A DNA stretch of 64,000 nucleotides from Saccharomyces paradoxus (GCF_002079055.1 NC_047497.1:62001-126000), one strand, 5' to 3'; shown: positions 12,426 through 23,300, counted from the stretch's first letter. Notes: generated by a model not told the origin, from the letters alone. A program made the numbers and translations.

Positions 12426-14396
12426 TCAAGTTGAAGCAGGAACTTGAGAAGAGGCCGCGCTAGAACTATGAACCATGCTATTGACGATGTTTAGATGGTG
12501 ATGTACAACTCGGTGCGGGGTGTTCGCCCGAGCGTGGCCGTGGACGGGAGTTGCGGCAGTTGCGGGAGGTTCCTCGCTGAGCGTGAGGGTTGCTAGCTGG
12601 GGCGGTGGGGTTTCTCTAAGTGTGAAGAGGGCCTCACCGTTGGCACAAGAGTGCGCTGGAGGAGGCGGCGGGGCTGCAACCGCTGCCGTTGGGGAAGGAT
12701 GGGCGGCTATATCGACCATCGACCTGATAGGAACACGGCTCTTAAGAAATGGATTTGAGGTGGGTGTGGTCGCAGCAACGTCTGTAGCAATATGGAAGCC
12801 CCGCGGATTCTCATATGTAGTTGTCTTGATAACGGGCTTCTTACACACGTACTTGTCATCGGCATCCACACATGTTTGAATGCCTTGGAACCACGGGTCT
12901 TCGAACAGGTCGTCCATTGTATAGCGAGTGACGGCTTCTGGGTCGGCTAGTCGCCATGCTACGCGCGATGCATGACCATTCTTGAAGTTTCTAGCCAAAT
13001 GATACTCCATTCCTGGCCCCGGGCGATAATTGCCGCGATCGCGGAATGCGCGGTCGTGAAGACGGGTAAAATTTTCATAGGCGTCACAGTAATCCCGAAA
13101 ACCAGTGTCAAAGCTGCAGGACTCTAAGAATGGAATGACGTTGTTAACGAGAGTCATGAGGATAATACCCAAGCCATAGCAATCTAGTGCCCGTGGGTCG
13201 TACGGCTGTTGTAATTCCGCATCGTAGTGCTTTTTAGAGTCGTAATACATTACCTCCGGGGGAGCGTACGGCGGTGATCCGATCATTCCCGCGCACTTCT
13301 TAACGGGGCTAGACAAGTCGTGTGGATCTGTGTGGTACCAGTCAGAGATACCGAAATCTGTCAGCTTGCACACACCCTCCGGGGATAACAGCACATTCTC
13401 CGGTTTTAAATCGCGATGGGCGATGCCTTGGTCGTGGCAAAATTTAACGCCACACGCCACCTGCTTGAATATACAAAACTTTTCTGCTAGGGCGACGCTG
13501 CGCCAACCAGATTTTTGGATCATCGCAAACAAATCTCGTAGGCCCAGCTCCATGACGAACCCCCATCCACGAGTGGTGTAGACAGTGGTGGGTACTTTTA
13601 CCAGAAGGAAGGTATTTGTGATGTGGACATTATGACTTAGCTGCTTTGCGATGATGAACTCCTTTGAACAGCGCTTGTAGAACTTTTCGGGCGTTTCATT
13701 GTAGATCATATTGAGCTTCTTTAGAGCAAATACGTCCTTCTTGCGGTACTTGGAGCGGATCTTGCGCACTTCGCACGAACCACCCCATCCGATGGTCTTG
13801 TTCTCATCATCAAAGACGAAGTTATCGCTCAACTGAACGCTCGCCTCCTTTATCTCGTCGGGTAAATACTCATTTGGGTCAACGATTGGGATCGGTAGCA
13901 TGCGTATTTTAGAATCCCCATCGTGAAGGTAAAAGCCCAAATCAGGGTCCTTCTTCATGGAGGTGGAGACGGACGACAGTGACGTGCTTGGAGTTGAGAC
14001 GCCGTATGGGTTGTACACCAATCGTTCGCTACTGAACTTGGAGTTTGAGGCATTACGAGAAGTAGATGAATGCCTGTTCCCTCTTGAGATGGACGTGCTG
14101 GAGCCGCCCGGGCGTAGGATCTTGGCTGAAGCAGGAGATGAAGTGCTCTTGTTGTTGGTCGTGTGAACAAATGAGTTTGCGCGACGGGAGGTTTTCAACG
14201 AGCTTGGCAGTTTTGAGCTGGAGGACTGGCTGTCGTTGGTGCTTGCAGAGTGGAAATTAGGAGGTAGAGACGCCTTTTTCTTCAATTTGCTCCCATGATT
14301 AGAACTTAACAGCTTCTTGCCGAAGAACTTAAATGCTGATACTGAAGAGATTGGTTGTTGGGATATCTTCGTGGAATGATTGTGTGAGGCTGTCAT
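12426..14396 (-). CDS. PTK1: PTK1 serine/threonine kinase of polyamine transport
   Basis: Ptk1 belongs to the fungal-specific Npr1/Hal5 kinase group and promotes high-affinity polyamine uptake; it is a partial paralogue of Ptk2. The 656-residue product has a Ser/Thr/Asn-rich N-terminal region of about 190 residues, then a kinase domain. Visible motifs are the glycine-rich loop GWGGSCEV (~202), the Lys in FALKKLN (~225), HRDLKPEN (~328), DFG in LTDFGISD (~347), and an APPE motif. The C-terminus is Pro/Ala-rich and its DNA is relatively G+C rich. I remember 662 residues in S. cerevisiae, so the length is normal. SPE1, which makes the polyamine putrescine, lies 33 kb away in this window, but that is probably coincidence. 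Confidence 0.95.
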   Translation of the reverse strand: MTASHNHSTKISQQPISSVSAFKFFGKKLLSSNHGSKLKKKASLPPNFHSASTNDSQSSSSKLPSSLKTSRRANSFVHTTNNKSTSSPASAKILRPGGSSTSISRGNRHSSTSRNASNSKFSSERLVYNPYGVSTPSTSLSSVSTSMKKDPDLGFYLHDGDSKIRMLPIPIVDPNEYLPDEIKEASVQLSDNFVFDDENKTIGWGGSCEVRKIRSKYRKKDVFALKKLNMIYNETPEKFYKRCSKEFIIAKQLSHNVHITNTFLLVKVPTTVYTTRGWGFVMELGLRDLFAMIQKSGWRSVALAEKFCIFKQVACGVKFCHDQGIAHRDLKPENVLLSPEGVCKLTDFGISDWYHTDPHDLSSPVKKCAGMIGSPPYAPPEVMYYDSKKHYDAELQQPYDPRALDCYGLGIILMTLVNNVIPFLESCSFDTGFRDYCDAYENFTRLHDRAFRDRGNYRPGPGMEYHLARNFKNGHASRVAWRLADPEAVTRYTMDDLFEDPWFQGIQTCVDADDKYVCKKPVIKTTTYENPRGFHIATDVAATTPTSNPFLKSRVPIRSMVDIAAHPSPTAAVAAPPPPPAHSCANGEALFTLRETPPPQLATLTLSEEPPATAATPVHGHARANTPHRVVHHHLNIVNSMVHSSSAASSQVPAST

Positions 14397-14889
14397 TGAT
14401 TTGCTGTGCGATTTGATGCGTATGCTTGCCTGTGATGTTAAAATGGTCTATATGTTTATGCTAATATTTCTTGATATAATGCAGGGCCTATGAGTACATG
14501 GAGTTTGTTGCCGGTAGTATACGGTTGAAAAAAGTACGTATATTTCTTTTTTGTATAGACTTCTGCGAGAAAAATGAAATAAAAAAGGCGTATAGGGGCA
14601 CGGAGCAATTAGCAAACGATAGCAGGCATTTGTATTATATACAATCTCGGATTTCGTTCAATACATCTTAACCTGCCTCCTCTCTTACTGCCATATTTCT
14701 CGGGTTTTTCCTTTTCACCCCAAGCAAAAAAAAATGCGTTATGTAATTTCACCAATATTTTTTCCGTCCTGCGTGCTCTGATAGATACAATAGGGTCATG
14801 TCACGTAATAAGCAACGTGCGCCGCAGAACGTCCTTTAAAGGGAAACGCGTTTTTTGTTCCTTTTTTCTTCTTCTTCTTCTTCTTTATT
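14397..14889. other. PTK1 upstream / PEX1 downstream region
   Basis: A 493-bp A/T-rich interval between two minus-strand genes. It should contain the PTK1 promoter and the PEX1 polyadenylation signals. A short CTT repeat (14868-14884) lies just beyond the PEX1 stop. I see no further feature. Confidence 0.5.
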
Positions 14890-17800
14890 TCACATAAGGG
14901 AGAGTCGGCTACCGATGTCAATGGAATTCTCACCATTGGGCATCTCACCGTTCCTATCCTTCTGAAACCTATCGTAAATTTCCCCCAATTTGACCAATTC
15001 ACTCATTGAAATACTAGGTTTTGTCTCTTGACAAGCCTCTATTAAATCGTTTATTGTGACCACAGCGGTCCGCTCAGAAGCACCTGAAGTACTTGTCTTC
15101 GTTTCGTGCACCACATCTTGCTGCAACAGAGTCTTTAGCCGTAGTCTATTTTCTTCTCTGCGTCCGTTCTCATTAATAGTAAAGTATTCTATGTTATCGT
15201 TAGCGGGTACCTCTTCTGGCTGCCTTACGGCAGACAACCATCTGTGTACAGATTTCAAATATGCGTTGTAGCAGAGCCCCTGTAAGTCAGCACCAGAAAA
15301 GCCAGCTGTCTTTTCAGCAATCAATGTCAGGTCTGCATTTTCCTCTAGTGCAAACTTTTTCAGTCCCGTATCCTTGTCTTTTGAGTTGACAACAGCTCGC
15401 AAGATATCTAACCTCTCTGATTCAGTTGGTATATTGCAGATCACACTTTTGTCTAATCTCCCCGGTCTTAACAATGCGCTATCGATCAAATCAGGTCTAC
15501 TTGTAGCCGCTAGAATATATACACCGTCAAGGCCCTCAGCACCATCCATTTGCGTCAATAATTGATTGACTACACGGTCTGTAACACCAGTGGAGTCATG
15601 CCCTCTCTTTGGCGCAATAGAATCGAACTCGTCAAAAAATAGAATACAAGGTTTGACAGATTGTGCCCTTTCAAACAATTCTCTGATGTTTTGTTCACTG
15701 GCACCTATAAACTTGTTTAAGATCTCAGGTCCCTTGACGGAGATAAAGTTCAACCCACATTGTTGTGCTACTGCACTCGCCAGAAGCGTTTTACCACAAC
15801 CAGGATACCCATAAAGTAAAATTCCCGATCTCAATCTTAGGGGGCAATTGGCGAAAATAGGCTCATATTTTGTGGGCCACTCTAAGGTTTCAAGGAGGAC
15901 GCCTTTGGCACTAGCTAATGCACCAATATCTCCCCATCTGATGTTGGTTTCTTTTGTTAGCTTCACTCCACGCAACGCAGAAGGTGTAAACCCGCCAAGC
16001 GATTTCAAGAAAAGCTCTCTTGTTACAACGTCATCGCAATTTTTTTGCAACTGTAAATCGTAGAATATCTTTTCTGTGAATATTTTCAAATCTAATGGCG
16101 AAAATCCTTCTGTCTCTAATGACAAATCACTGAACTGCACGTCTCGATTTAGTTTCATGAGCTGGTTTTTCGAGAAGAAATACTCCAGTAACTTCGCTCT
16201 TGCGTGTTTGTCAGGTGCTCTTAAAGACCAACTTTCTGAAGCAAAATGCTTATCGAACAATAGCGGATTGATTTGAGTTTTCTCTTTACCTGAAAATAAA
16301 ACCCTGATGCGTCTATTATCCTTGCTAAAGATTCTCGCCACCTGATTAATGAAAAAATTCAAGAGTTTGCTTGCATTATCCCATTGACCATTATTAGACG
16401 GATCTCCCTCACTGGATTGAGGTTTGCCAAATAGACCCTCAACATTATCCAGTACAATCAAAGAAGGACCATACCAATAACAAAAAGAGCACCATTCCAT
16501 AATCAATTTTTGGATTTTATCCAAATTTGATGTTTCGTGCAACGTTTCACAATCTGCATACTTAACGAAAATGTGGTGTTCCTTTTTTAGTTCATTCGTA
16601 AGTTCTTTTAATAACCTTGTTTTACCAATCCCCTGCTTCCCATCTAATATAACAGCTGGTGATGCAATGATAGGCGATGTCAAGTATTCGACCATTTCTT
16701 GCTTGATATTATTTACAATAATAAAATCATCTTCATCTTTACTAGTGTGTAAAACTTTACCGGTTTCCTCAATGTGGTAAACTTTAGGCAAATGCCCTTC
16801 GATAATGTCTTTAGCTTCATCCTTACCCAACTGGCTTATTTTCCATTGAACGGAATCATTGGCAATTCCATTTAAATTACATAACTGCTGCACGGAATTA
16901 CCCTTTCTTATTTCAACCATGATTTGTTCTATAGGAAGTATTAAGTTATTTGTCAAAAAGCTACCCCCCAATAACTTAATGTATTGATTCCCACTCTTGG
17001 TAGAAATGTCCTTACCAAAATATTTGATATTAACTATTACGTTCCTCCCAGATATCATATTTTTTTGGCTTACTTGTAAAAATTCTAGTTTGATTTTAGC
17101 TCCGTTAATTGGATATGTGAAGAATGCTTCCCAAAGATATGCGCTTAATGCAATGTGATTTTCAGGTATCTGACTATCGCATTTAATGGAAACGCCAATC
17201 TTTTTTGGGTGCATACCAACTATTTTGTTATCTGAATCACCTTTCTTGGATTGCATTGGGTTGCACTTAACGATGGAAGCATACCCCTTTTGAGAGGGCA
17301 ATTGCATTCCGTCATTGACATATACAACAAAAAGATTATTTTTAGGCCGGTCCATTTTGCATACAGTGCTCCTCAGTATTACCTTCTTTAAAAGTTGGAA
17401 GGTATCACTTTTTGGCATTGTATTATTATTATGATCATGTTCAGCCTTCACTAAACGTGTTTTATTGACCTTTGGTGCCACAATGACCAACGAGCCATCC
17501 GTAATCCTTGCAGACCTTATTGATGGTGCTATTCTGTCAATTTTGAATTTTGTAACTATCCCTTCCAAATAACAAATCAAAGTTTCACCAGGAGTGACTA
17601 TACGGGTTTGGTGCAAAATTTCACCATTTTGAAACCTCATTGCATTGGCGTCAATAATTTCCCAATCATCACTTGTCTCTGGCGTAACATACACCTCCGT
17701 AGCTAGGTGTGTATGGTCATATCGCTGGATGTACAAGTCCACCAATGGAGACCTTTGGTTAAAGTTGTATACGGTGGCTAAAACAGGATTGATAAGAACA

Positions 17801-18021
17801 GTATTCTCATTCAATCCAGAATCATGGCCATCCCAACCAAGATGAACGATAGGCGTATCTGAATTATGATAATGGACAGCTATACCGAATTCTTGGATCG
17901 CATAGCTGGTTGATTCTAACACGTTTATAATTGAATGTGGTAACCTTAAAAAGTTTCCTACTATATCATTGGAGAATTGTATTCTCAAATTTTCAAACTT
18001 TAGGCTCTTAGTAGCTGTCAT
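14890..18021 (-). CDS. PEX1: PEX1 peroxisomal AAA-type ATPase
   Basis: Pex1 and Pex6 form the hetero-hexameric motor that pulls ubiquitinated Pex5 receptor out of the peroxisomal membrane. The 1043-residue product has an N-terminal substrate-binding region and two AAA modules. D1 has Walker A GKQGIGKT (~463), but its Walker B reads LIVLDNVE, lacking the catalytic glutamate. D2 has GYPGCGKT (~739) and the complete Walker B ILFFDEFDSIAP, followed by the second region of homology (RPGRLDK). D1 is therefore expected to bind but not hydrolyse ATP, as known for this family. I chose the start at 18021 because it gives the 1043-residue length and the expected MTATK N-terminus. An in-frame ATG exists 38 codons upstream, at 18135. 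Confidence 0.97.
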   Translation of the reverse strand: MTATKSLKFENLRIQFSNDIVGNFLRLPHSIINVLESTSYAIQEFGIAVHYHNSDTPIVHLGWDGHDSGLNENTVLINPVLATVYNFNQRSPLVDLYIQRYDHTHLATEVYVTPETSDDWEIIDANAMRFQNGEILHQTRIVTPGETLICYLEGIVTKFKIDRIAPSIRSARITDGSLVIVAPKVNKTRLVKAEHDHNNNTMPKSDTFQLLKKVILRSTVCKMDRPKNNLFVVYVNDGMQLPSQKGYASIVKCNPMQSKKGDSDNKIVGMHPKKIGVSIKCDSQIPENHIALSAYLWEAFFTYPINGAKIKLEFLQVSQKNMISGRNVIVNIKYFGKDISTKSGNQYIKLLGGSFLTNNLILPIEQIMVEIRKGNSVQQLCNLNGIANDSVQWKISQLGKDEAKDIIEGHLPKVYHIEETGKVLHTSKDEDDFIIVNNIKQEMVEYLTSPIIASPAVILDGKQGIGKTRLLKELTNELKKEHHIFVKYADCETLHETSNLDKIQKLIMEWCSFCYWYGPSLIVLDNVEGLFGKPQSSEGDPSNNGQWDNASKLLNFFINQVARIFSKDNRRIRVLFSGKEKTQINPLLFDKHFASESWSLRAPDKHARAKLLEYFFSKNQLMKLNRDVQFSDLSLETEGFSPLDLKIFTEKIFYDLQLQKNCDDVVTRELFLKSLGGFTPSALRGVKLTKETNIRWGDIGALASAKGVLLETLEWPTKYEPIFANCPLRLRSGILLYGYPGCGKTLLASAVAQQCGLNFISVKGPEILNKFIGASEQNIRELFERAQSVKPCILFFDEFDSIAPKRGHDSTGVTDRVVNQLLTQMDGAEGLDGVYILAATSRPDLIDSALLRPGRLDKSVICNIPTESERLDILRAVVNSKDKDTGLKKFALEENADLTLIAEKTAGFSGADLQGLCYNAYLKSVHRWLSAVRQPEEVPANDNIEYFTINENGRREENRLRLKTLLQQDVVHETKTSTSGASERTAVVTINDLIEACQETKPSISMSELVKLGEIYDRFQKDRNGEMPNGENSIDIGSRLSLM

Positions 18022-18388
18022 CCGAAAGAGCAGTTCCTCAACGTTTCTTATTACTGCCTTTCCTTCCAAAAGAAATTGAACGATGACTACAGTCGGAAAG
18101 GTATTCGGGACCTTTATAATTGCGGCTACGCACAAGAATAAACCGCGATAGGGATCGGATATAAGACAGTAAACCCAACTAACTTAATTGGAGAATCTGA
18201 CGGATTATAATAGAAGCACAAGTGATGTGTTTGCTCACGCCGATTGATCATATAATTTTTTTTTTGTATTAGGTTTCGCAATTGGCCTGTGCAAGTGTGA
18301 AAGTCTGGAATGGATGTACAAAGGCCGCCAATTGGGTACACGCCAGCAAGGTATTAGGTAGGCTTGTGTCGTCACGGTGCTTAAAATT
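18022..18388. other. PEX1 upstream region
   Basis: This 367-bp interval separates the PEX1 start from the oldest delta remnant. It includes the 38-codon in-frame upstream extension of PEX1 (to 18135). No recognised regulatory motif stands out. Confidence 0.5.
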
Positions 18389-19022
18389 TGTTAAAGTGAG
18401 AACCAACCAACATCTCTTGCCTAGTATCCATGGTACCAGTATATAATTATATGCGGTGTAAGAAGGTGACATAATTAATGAAAACAGTCATCGATTTTAA
18501 TGTGAGCTGAAATGCTAGCATCGGTAGTGTATAAAATAATTAGTGACCAGATATAAACAAAAATAGCAATAGTAGTATCATTTTGTAGAATCTGTTCCCT
18601 TTTGTGGATACCTGAGAATTAGGTGAATAATTAGATAATTGTTGGGATTCCGCTGTTACTAAAGGCTATAATATTAGGTATATAGAATATACTAGAAGTT
18701 CTCCTCAAGGATATAGGAATCCACAAAAGGAAATCGATAGTTCTACATAGTGTTATTACTTTATCTTCTTTCCTTTTATACGTTGTCATTCATTATCCTA
18801 TAACATTATCAATCCTTGCATTTCAGCTTCCATTAGATTGGATGACTGTTTCTCAATCTTTATGCTATCCTCTTGCACCGCATATTATAATATAATATTA
18901 AATAGATGGTATTAGAATTTCATTCCAACAATACCCATATCCGACAAGAACTTCAATTATATTGTGTTTACATAATAGAGCTCTTTTCTGCAATATTAAT
19001 TCTCATATTCGCCCATTTCTTA
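18389..19022 (+). repeat. Degraded delta (Ty1/Ty2-type) solo LTR, split by a younger delta
   Basis: From 18389 (tgttaaagtg) the sequence aligns almost without gaps to the start of a delta LTR, runs to 18612, and resumes after the nested element at 18937, ending near 19022 (ccatttctta). Its own sequence totals about 310 bp. Many substitutions, a corrupted TGTTGG terminus and no recognisable target duplication mark it as old. The match is to delta sequence remembered from S. cerevisiae, so the edges are approximate. Confidence 0.75.
18613..18931 (-). repeat. Delta solo LTR nested in an older delta
   Basis: A 319-bp LTR lies in reverse orientation; read on the minus strand it starts TGTTGGAATG and ends AATTCTCA. 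It is flanked by a perfect 5-bp target duplication, atacc, at 18608-18612 and 18932-18936. The target is inside the older delta. Its sequence is roughly 93% identical by eye to the delta at 33817-34134. A full Ty1/Ty2-class element probably inserted here and was lost by LTR-LTR recombination. Confidence 0.92.
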
Positions 19023-19085
19023 CTAACTCAACTACAACCCATATCTTAAACATTTGGTGTCAACCTTGTCAAGGGTCAGAAAACA

Positions 19086-19428
19086 TGTTGTATCTCAAGA
19101 TGAGATACCTCAGCATTACTAGATTTACCAACCTAGACATAAAACATGTATGAAACACGTACGAAACAATAGACAAGATTGAGTATACTAGGCAACCTAC
19201 TTGCCTAAGATGAACCAAACTAACCAAACGTATAAATACCTGAACAATTAGTTTAGATCCGAGATTCCGCGCTTCCACCCTTTAGTTAGATTCAGATCTT
19301 ATATAGATTATATAGGATAAGTAACATTCTGTGAATCACGATAATAATAAGTCTGACAACAAGTTACTCTCCTAAACGACTTTAGGATTGTCAAGACATC
19401 CGGTATTACTCGAGCCCGTAATACAACA
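19086..19428 (+). repeat. Ty3 5' LTR (sigma)
   Basis: The 343-bp LTR starts TGTTGTATCTCAAGATGAGA and ends GTAATACAACA. A TATAAATA box at 19231-19238 should drive the genomic transcript. The last ~200 bp look like the R/U5 of S. cerevisiae sigma, whereas the first ~140 bp (U3) differ strongly from the version I remember. Confidence 0.95.
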
Positions 19429-19430
19429 TC

Positions 19431-19438
19431 TGGTAGCG
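19431..19438 (+). other. Ty3 primer-binding site (initiator tRNA-Met)
   Basis: TGGTAGCG lies two bases after the 5' LTR and is complementary to the 3' end of initiator tRNA-Met (CGCUACCA), the known Ty3 reverse-transcription primer. Confidence 0.9.
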
Positions 19439-19503
19439 TTAAAGGTTACTAATTGTTCAAGCAAACCAACGAATCCCTGAACCTAGCTACACCAACATCT
19501 GTC

Positions 19504-20379
19504 ATGAGCTTTATGGATCAAATCCCAGGAGGAGGAAGTTACCCAAAGCTTCCGGTGGAATGTCTTCCCAATTTCCCGATCCAACCAGCACTAACCTTCA
19601 GAGGTAGAAATGACTCGCACAAGTTGAAAAACTTCATCTCTGAAATAATGTTAAACATGTCTATGATTCCTTGGCCCAACGAAGCCAGTCGTATTGTCTA
19701 TTGTAGAAAACACTTACTGAACCCTGCTGCTCAATGGGCTAATGATTTTGTCCAAGAGCAAGGCATACTGGAAATAACATTCGACACCTTCATACAAGGA
19801 CTCTATCAGCATTTCTATAAGCCACCAGACATCAACAAAATCTTCAATACGATCAATCAACTATCTGAAGCAAAACTGGGTATTGAACGTCTCAACAAAC
19901 AATTCAAAATGATTTGGGACAGAATGCCACCAGACTTTATGACCGAAAAAGCCGCTATTATGACATATACCCGCTTACTGACAAAGGAAACCTACAATAT
20001 AGTTAGATTGCACAAACCAAAAACGTTGAGAGGAGCCATGGAGGAGGCTTACCAAACAACAGCACTAACTCAGAGATTCTTCCCAGAATTTGAGCTAGAC
20101 GCCGATGGAGATACTATAATCGCAGCCGCAACTCGTTTACACGAACAGTACGACTACGACAGTGACCCACAAGAAAACTTTTTGGTCCAGAAGAGACACG
20201 TCCACGCAGTTCGGACAAGAAGATCATACAATAAACCGACCGCGACTTATCACAACAGGAGAAGCAATAATCCATCTAGAGAAGAGTGTGTAAAGAACCG
20301 TCTCTGTTTTTATTGTAAGAAAGAAGGACACCGTCTGAACGAGTGTAGAGCTCGTAATGCGAGTTCTAGCCGATCCTGA
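19504..20379 (+). CDS. GAG3: Ty3 GAG3 capsid/nucleocapsid protein
   Basis: The 291-residue structural polyprotein forms the Ty3 virus-like particle. I chose the ATG at 19504 because it gives the MSFMDQIPGGG N-terminus and near-standard length (about 290); the frame is open further upstream but without an earlier ATG. The capsid region covers roughly residues 1-205. An acidic spacer and a basic nucleocapsid follow. The nucleocapsid carries one zinc knuckle, CFYCKKEGHRLNEC (CX2CX4HX4C), near residues 271-284. The stop at 20377-20379 overlaps POL3 by a few codons, and ribosomes reach POL3 by the +1 shift site at 20359. No damage is visible. Confidence 0.96.
   Translation: MSFMDQIPGGGSYPKLPVECLPNFPIQPALTFRGRNDSHKLKNFISEIMLNMSMIPWPNEASRIVYCRKHLLNPAAQWANDFVQEQGILEITFDTFIQGLYQHFYKPPDINKIFNTINQLSEAKLGIERLNKQFKMIWDRMPPDFMTEKAAIMTYTRLLTKETYNIVRLHKPKTLRGAMEEAYQTTALTQRFFPEFELDADGDTIIAAATRLHEQYDYDSDPQENFLVQKRHVHAVRTRRSYNKPTATYHNRRSNNPSREECVKNRLCFYCKKEGHRLNECRARNASSSRS
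20359..20365 (+). promoter_or_regulatory. Ty3 programmed +1 frameshift site GCGAGUU
   Basis: The heptamer gcg-agt-t lies just before the GAG3 stop. In Ty3, a slow-decoded AGU in the A site with GCG in the P site makes ribosomes skip one base and continue as GUU in the POL3 frame. The reading frames change here exactly as required. Confidence 0.92.
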
Positions 20380-23300
20380 ACTTAAGTCGAAAGACCACAC
20401 GAAACTTTCTATCACATCCCGACCTATTGTACATTATATCGCCATACCTGAAATGGACAAAACTGCCGAAAAACACATAAAAATAAAAAACACGAAAATA
20501 AAAACCCTGTTTGATAGTGGATCGCCCACATCATTTATCCGAAGAGATACCGTAAATCTCCTGAATCTGCCAACCCATGATACTCCACCGCTCCGCTTTA
20601 GAGGATTCATATCCACCGAATCCGCCACCACTTCAGAAGCAGTTACGCTCGACCTTACAGTCGACAATCTGCAAATCAATGTAGCCGCGTATGTACTCGA
20701 TAAAATGGACTACCAACTTCTAATCGGAAATCCAATTCTACGCCGCTACCCAAAACTCCTGTACACAATCCTGAACACTAAGCAGTGTACCTCCGCCCAG
20801 AAGCCCAAGGCTTACCATCCCGAAAACATTAACTATGTGAAAGCAAAATCCGCTGGTAATCGTGGTAACTCCAGAAACAAAACACTGTCCTTTGCCCCCA
20901 CTATTCCTGAAGCAACTGACCAGAAATCCGCTGGTAATCGTAGTAACTCCAGAACAAATACTATGTCTTTTGCAACTACCAATCCAGAAGCAACTGACCC
21001 GCTTACGACCCTCGACAATCCAGGTAGTACTCAAAGTACATTTGCGCAATTCCCGATACCTGAAGAAGCGATCATCCTAGAAGAGGATGGAAAATACTCC
21101 AACGTTGTTTCAACCATACAGAACGTAGAACCTAAAGCTACTGATCACAGCAACAAGGACACATTTTCAACGTTGCCTGTTTGGTTACAACAGAAGTATA
21201 TAGAGATTATACGTAATGATCTCCCGCCAAGACCGGCCAATATCCACAACATGCCCGTAAAACACGACATTGAAATTAAACTTGACACAAGACTACCTCG
21301 ACTACAGCCATATCATGTTACAGAAAGGAACGAACAAGAAATTAACAAGATCGTTCAAGAACTGCTCGACAACAAGTTCATTGTCCCCTCTAAATCTCCG
21401 TGCAGTTCCCCTGTAGTCCTTGTCCCGAAGAAAGATGGTACGTTTAGACTTTGCGTTGACTACCGTGCCCTGAACAAGGTTACCATCTCCGACCCATTCC
21501 CATTACCCAGAATCGACAACCTATTAAGCCGTATTGGGAATGCCCAAATATTCACCACGCTAGATTTACACAGTGGTTATCACCAGATTCCAATGGAACC
21601 AAAAGACCGCTACAAAACCGCTTTTGTCACCCCGTCCGGTAAATATGAATACACTGTCATGCCATTTGGTCTAGTGAATGCACCTAGCACCTTTGCAAGA
21701 TACATGGCCGACATTTTCAGAGACTTGAGATTTGTCAATGTCTACCTTGATGATATACTAATCTTCTCTGAATCCCAAGAAGAACACTGGAAACATTTAG
21801 ACACAGTTCTTGGAAGACTTAAGAAGGAAAACCTTATTGTCAAAAAGAAAAAATGCAAGTTTGCATCAGAACAAATTGAATTTCTAGGTTATAACATTGG
21901 AATTCAGAAAATAACCCCATTACAACACAAATGTGCTGCCATTCGAGATTTTCCGAAACCCAGAACAGTAAAGCAAGCACAACGATTTTTAGGAATGATT
22001 AATTACTATAGACGATTCATTCCAAATTGCTCTAAGATTGCACAACCAATCCAGCTCTTTATATGCGACAAGAGTCAATGGACAGAAGAGCAGGACAAGG
22101 CAATCGAGAAATTAAAATCCGCCCTATGTAATTCCCCTGTTCTAGTACCATTTAACAACAAAGCAATTTACCGATTAACTACAGACGCATCAAAAGATGG
22201 CATCGGTGCCGTTCTAGAAGAAGTCAATGCCAAAAACGCACTTGTCGGTGTCGTCGGTTATTTCTCTAAATCCTTAGAAAGTGCTCAAAAGAACTACCCC
22301 GCCGGTGAACTAGAACTACTTGGAATTATTAAGGCACTTCACCACTTCCGTTATATGCTCCATGGAAAACATTTTACATTGAGAACGGATCACATTAGCT
22401 TACTGTCACTGCAGAATAAGAATGAACCTGCACGAAGAGTTCAAAGATGGTTGGATGACCTAGCCACTTATAACTTCACCCTAGAATACTTAGCTGGACC
22501 CAAAAACGTCGTCGCAGATGCTATATCCCGTGCCGTGTACACTATAATCCCAGAAATACCCCAACCTATCGACCCAGAAAATTGGAAAACTCATTACAAA
22601 TCAGACCCATTATGCAGTGCCACCTTGATTTACATGAAAGAATTGACACAACACAATGTCATGCCTGAGGATATGTCCGCATTCCGTAGCTATCACAAGA
22701 AATTTCAGTTATCAGAGACCTTCCGAAAGAACTACTCCCTAGAAAATGGAATAATCTACTATCGAGACCGATTAGTAGTCCCGGTTAAACAACAGAACGA
22801 AGTCATAAAACTGTATCACGATCATACTTTATTCGGAGGCCATTTTGGTGTAACTGTAACATTTGGAAAGATTGCTCCAATTTATTACTGGCCGAAATTG
22901 CAACATTCGATTACACAATACATCCGTACCTGCGTACAATGTCAACTCACAAAATCACATCGACCACGTTCACAAGGACTATTGCAACCGCTTCCCGTAG
23001 CAGAAGGGAGATGGCTTAATATATCAATGGATTTCGTGACTGGACTACCCGTAACAACAAACGATTTGAATATGATCCTCGTTGTTGTTGACCGCTTCTC
23101 GAAACGCGCTCACTTCATAGCTACAAGAAAAACAGCAGACGCATCACAGCTAATAAATACGCTATTCCGCTATATCTTTTCATATCATGGTTTCCCGAAA
23201 ACAATAACCAGTGATAGAGACATCCGTATAACCGCAGAAAAATATCAAGAACTTACAAAAAGATTAGGGATAAAATCGACAATGTCTTCTGCAAACCACC

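Noticed and set aside
12014-12434. Overlapping ORFs of 73-92 codons between MNN4 and PTK1
   Set aside because: Short, overlapping on both strands, without recognisable features; consistent with chance in a G+C-richer patch.
20738-21080. Antisense and shifted ORFs inside Ty3 POL3
   Set aside because: They are shadows of the repeated linker in POL3.
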